Assembly (NCBI GenBank): GCA_026400355.1
Contig: JAPLPE010000019.1
Coordinates: 170,650 to 234,649, forward strand
Source of the DNA: Rhodobacterales bacterium
Lineage (GTDB): Bacteria > Pseudomonadota > Alphaproteobacteria > Rhodobacterales > Rhodobacteraceae
DNA length: 64,000 bases
Reading direction: 5' to 3'
The position numbers and the translations under genes are program-made. The notes under the pieces were generated by a model, which was not told where the DNA came from, did no database searches, and saw only the letters and a program-made list of their open reading frames with translations. Shown here in pieces: positions 63,803 to 64,000 of the stretch (positions within the stretch are counted from its first letter, which is position 1; every line of letters begins with the position of its first letter).

Positions 63803-64000
63803 TCACACGCCACTTGCCGGAACGCCCGTCCGCACCACGGGGCGGGGGGCGGTGAGGTCTTTCCACTGGGTCAGCGCGCGGTTGACGGGGGTGTTGGCCT
63901 CGCGGGCGACGAACTGGCCGTGGCCTTCCTCTGTGCGGACCTCGCCGTCGTGGATGGCGAGGTGGCCGCGGGTGAGGGTGAAGCGGGGGAGGCCCTTGAC
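63803..64000 (-). CDS. hydA: Dihydropyrimidinase/D-hydantoinase, C-terminal fragment
   Basis: The last 65 codons of a minus-strand gene cut by the window edge: 'VKGLPRFTLTRGHLAIHDGE', 'VRTEEGHGQFVAREANTPVN', ending 'TGVPASGV'. This matches the C-terminal beta-sandwich of dihydropyrimidinases, which open dihydrouracil or hydantoin rings. It is the first visible gene of the run that continues to the ThiY-type importer, and it suggests the importer carries pyrimidine-like substrates. Confidence 0.75.
   Translation of the reverse strand, partial: VKGLPRFTLTRGHLAIHDGEVRTEEGHGQFVAREANTPVNRALTQWKDLTAPRPVVRTGVPASGV

Overview
The window is high-GC bacterial chromosome, most likely an alphaproteobacterium of the Rhodobacteraceae. 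I base this on the protein families seen: an ETC complex I-type subunit gene divergent from uvrB, class II ribonucleotide reductase, DUF1489 and DUF427 proteins, a phnGHIJ-KLNM cluster with divergent phnF, and ThiY-type pyrimidine-cluster transporters. No taxonomic search was possible. No CRISPR array, prophage or intact insertion sequence was seen.

Left part (1-9.3 kb). uvrB has a possible one-mismatch LexA box upstream. Directly behind it is a much more AT-rich gene with a HEPN RNase-like motif (RNKIYH) and C-terminal zinc ribbons, then a RelE/ParE-type toxin-antitoxin pair. Small secreted or housekeeping genes follow, with a porin pseudogene carrying three lesions. A tRNA-Ala(CGC) closes this part.

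Phosphorus island (9.3-27.5 kb). The complete C-P lyase operon phnGHIJKLNM faces its repressor gene phnF. A second, divergent phnM paralogue has its own Pho box. Next come a hexapeptide acyltransferase and phnC-phnD-phnE-phnE, with a three-repeat Pho box before phnC. Upstream, in the same direction, four overlapping genes encode a PlcP-like metallophosphoesterase, a GT21/Agt-like glycosyltransferase, a DedA protein and a GT2 enzyme. They look like a phospholipid-to-glycolipid remodelling operon. The locus therefore appears to combine phosphonate uptake and breakdown with membrane phosphate saving. A small membrane-protein gene lies in antisense orientation between phnI and phnJ. The island ends in decayed copies of a membrane protein and a second DedA gene.

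Middle (27.7-46.9 kb). An aminotransferase, a P1B-type ATPase and an Lrp-family regulator with small membrane ORFs are followed by the sulfate importer cysP-cysT-cysW-cysA. Then comes a decaying rhamnoside locus: a LacI regulator with a nonsense codon, an intact GH78 alpha-L-rhamnosidase, and a scar joining the start of a sugar-binding protein to the end of an ABC ATPase. Five perfect-period 11-bp repeats lie just after it. A polysaccharide block follows: galE, a CapD-type dehydratase, a sugar transferase, an epimerase and a CDP-alcohol phosphatidyltransferase.

Right part (47-64 kb). Two overlapping GMC oxidoreductases, class II ribonucleotide reductase, DUF1489, a serine hydrolase and a hydantoinase/oxoprolinase come first. 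A long minus-strand run follows from the C-terminus of a dihydropyrimidinase (right edge) through an SDR-like protein lacking the usual Tyr/Lys pair and a ThiY-type ABC transporter to a clear terminator near 57.5 kb. This is probably a pyrimidine or hydantoin uptake and catabolism operon. A dispersed hairpin repeat occurs three times, each time between convergent gene ends.
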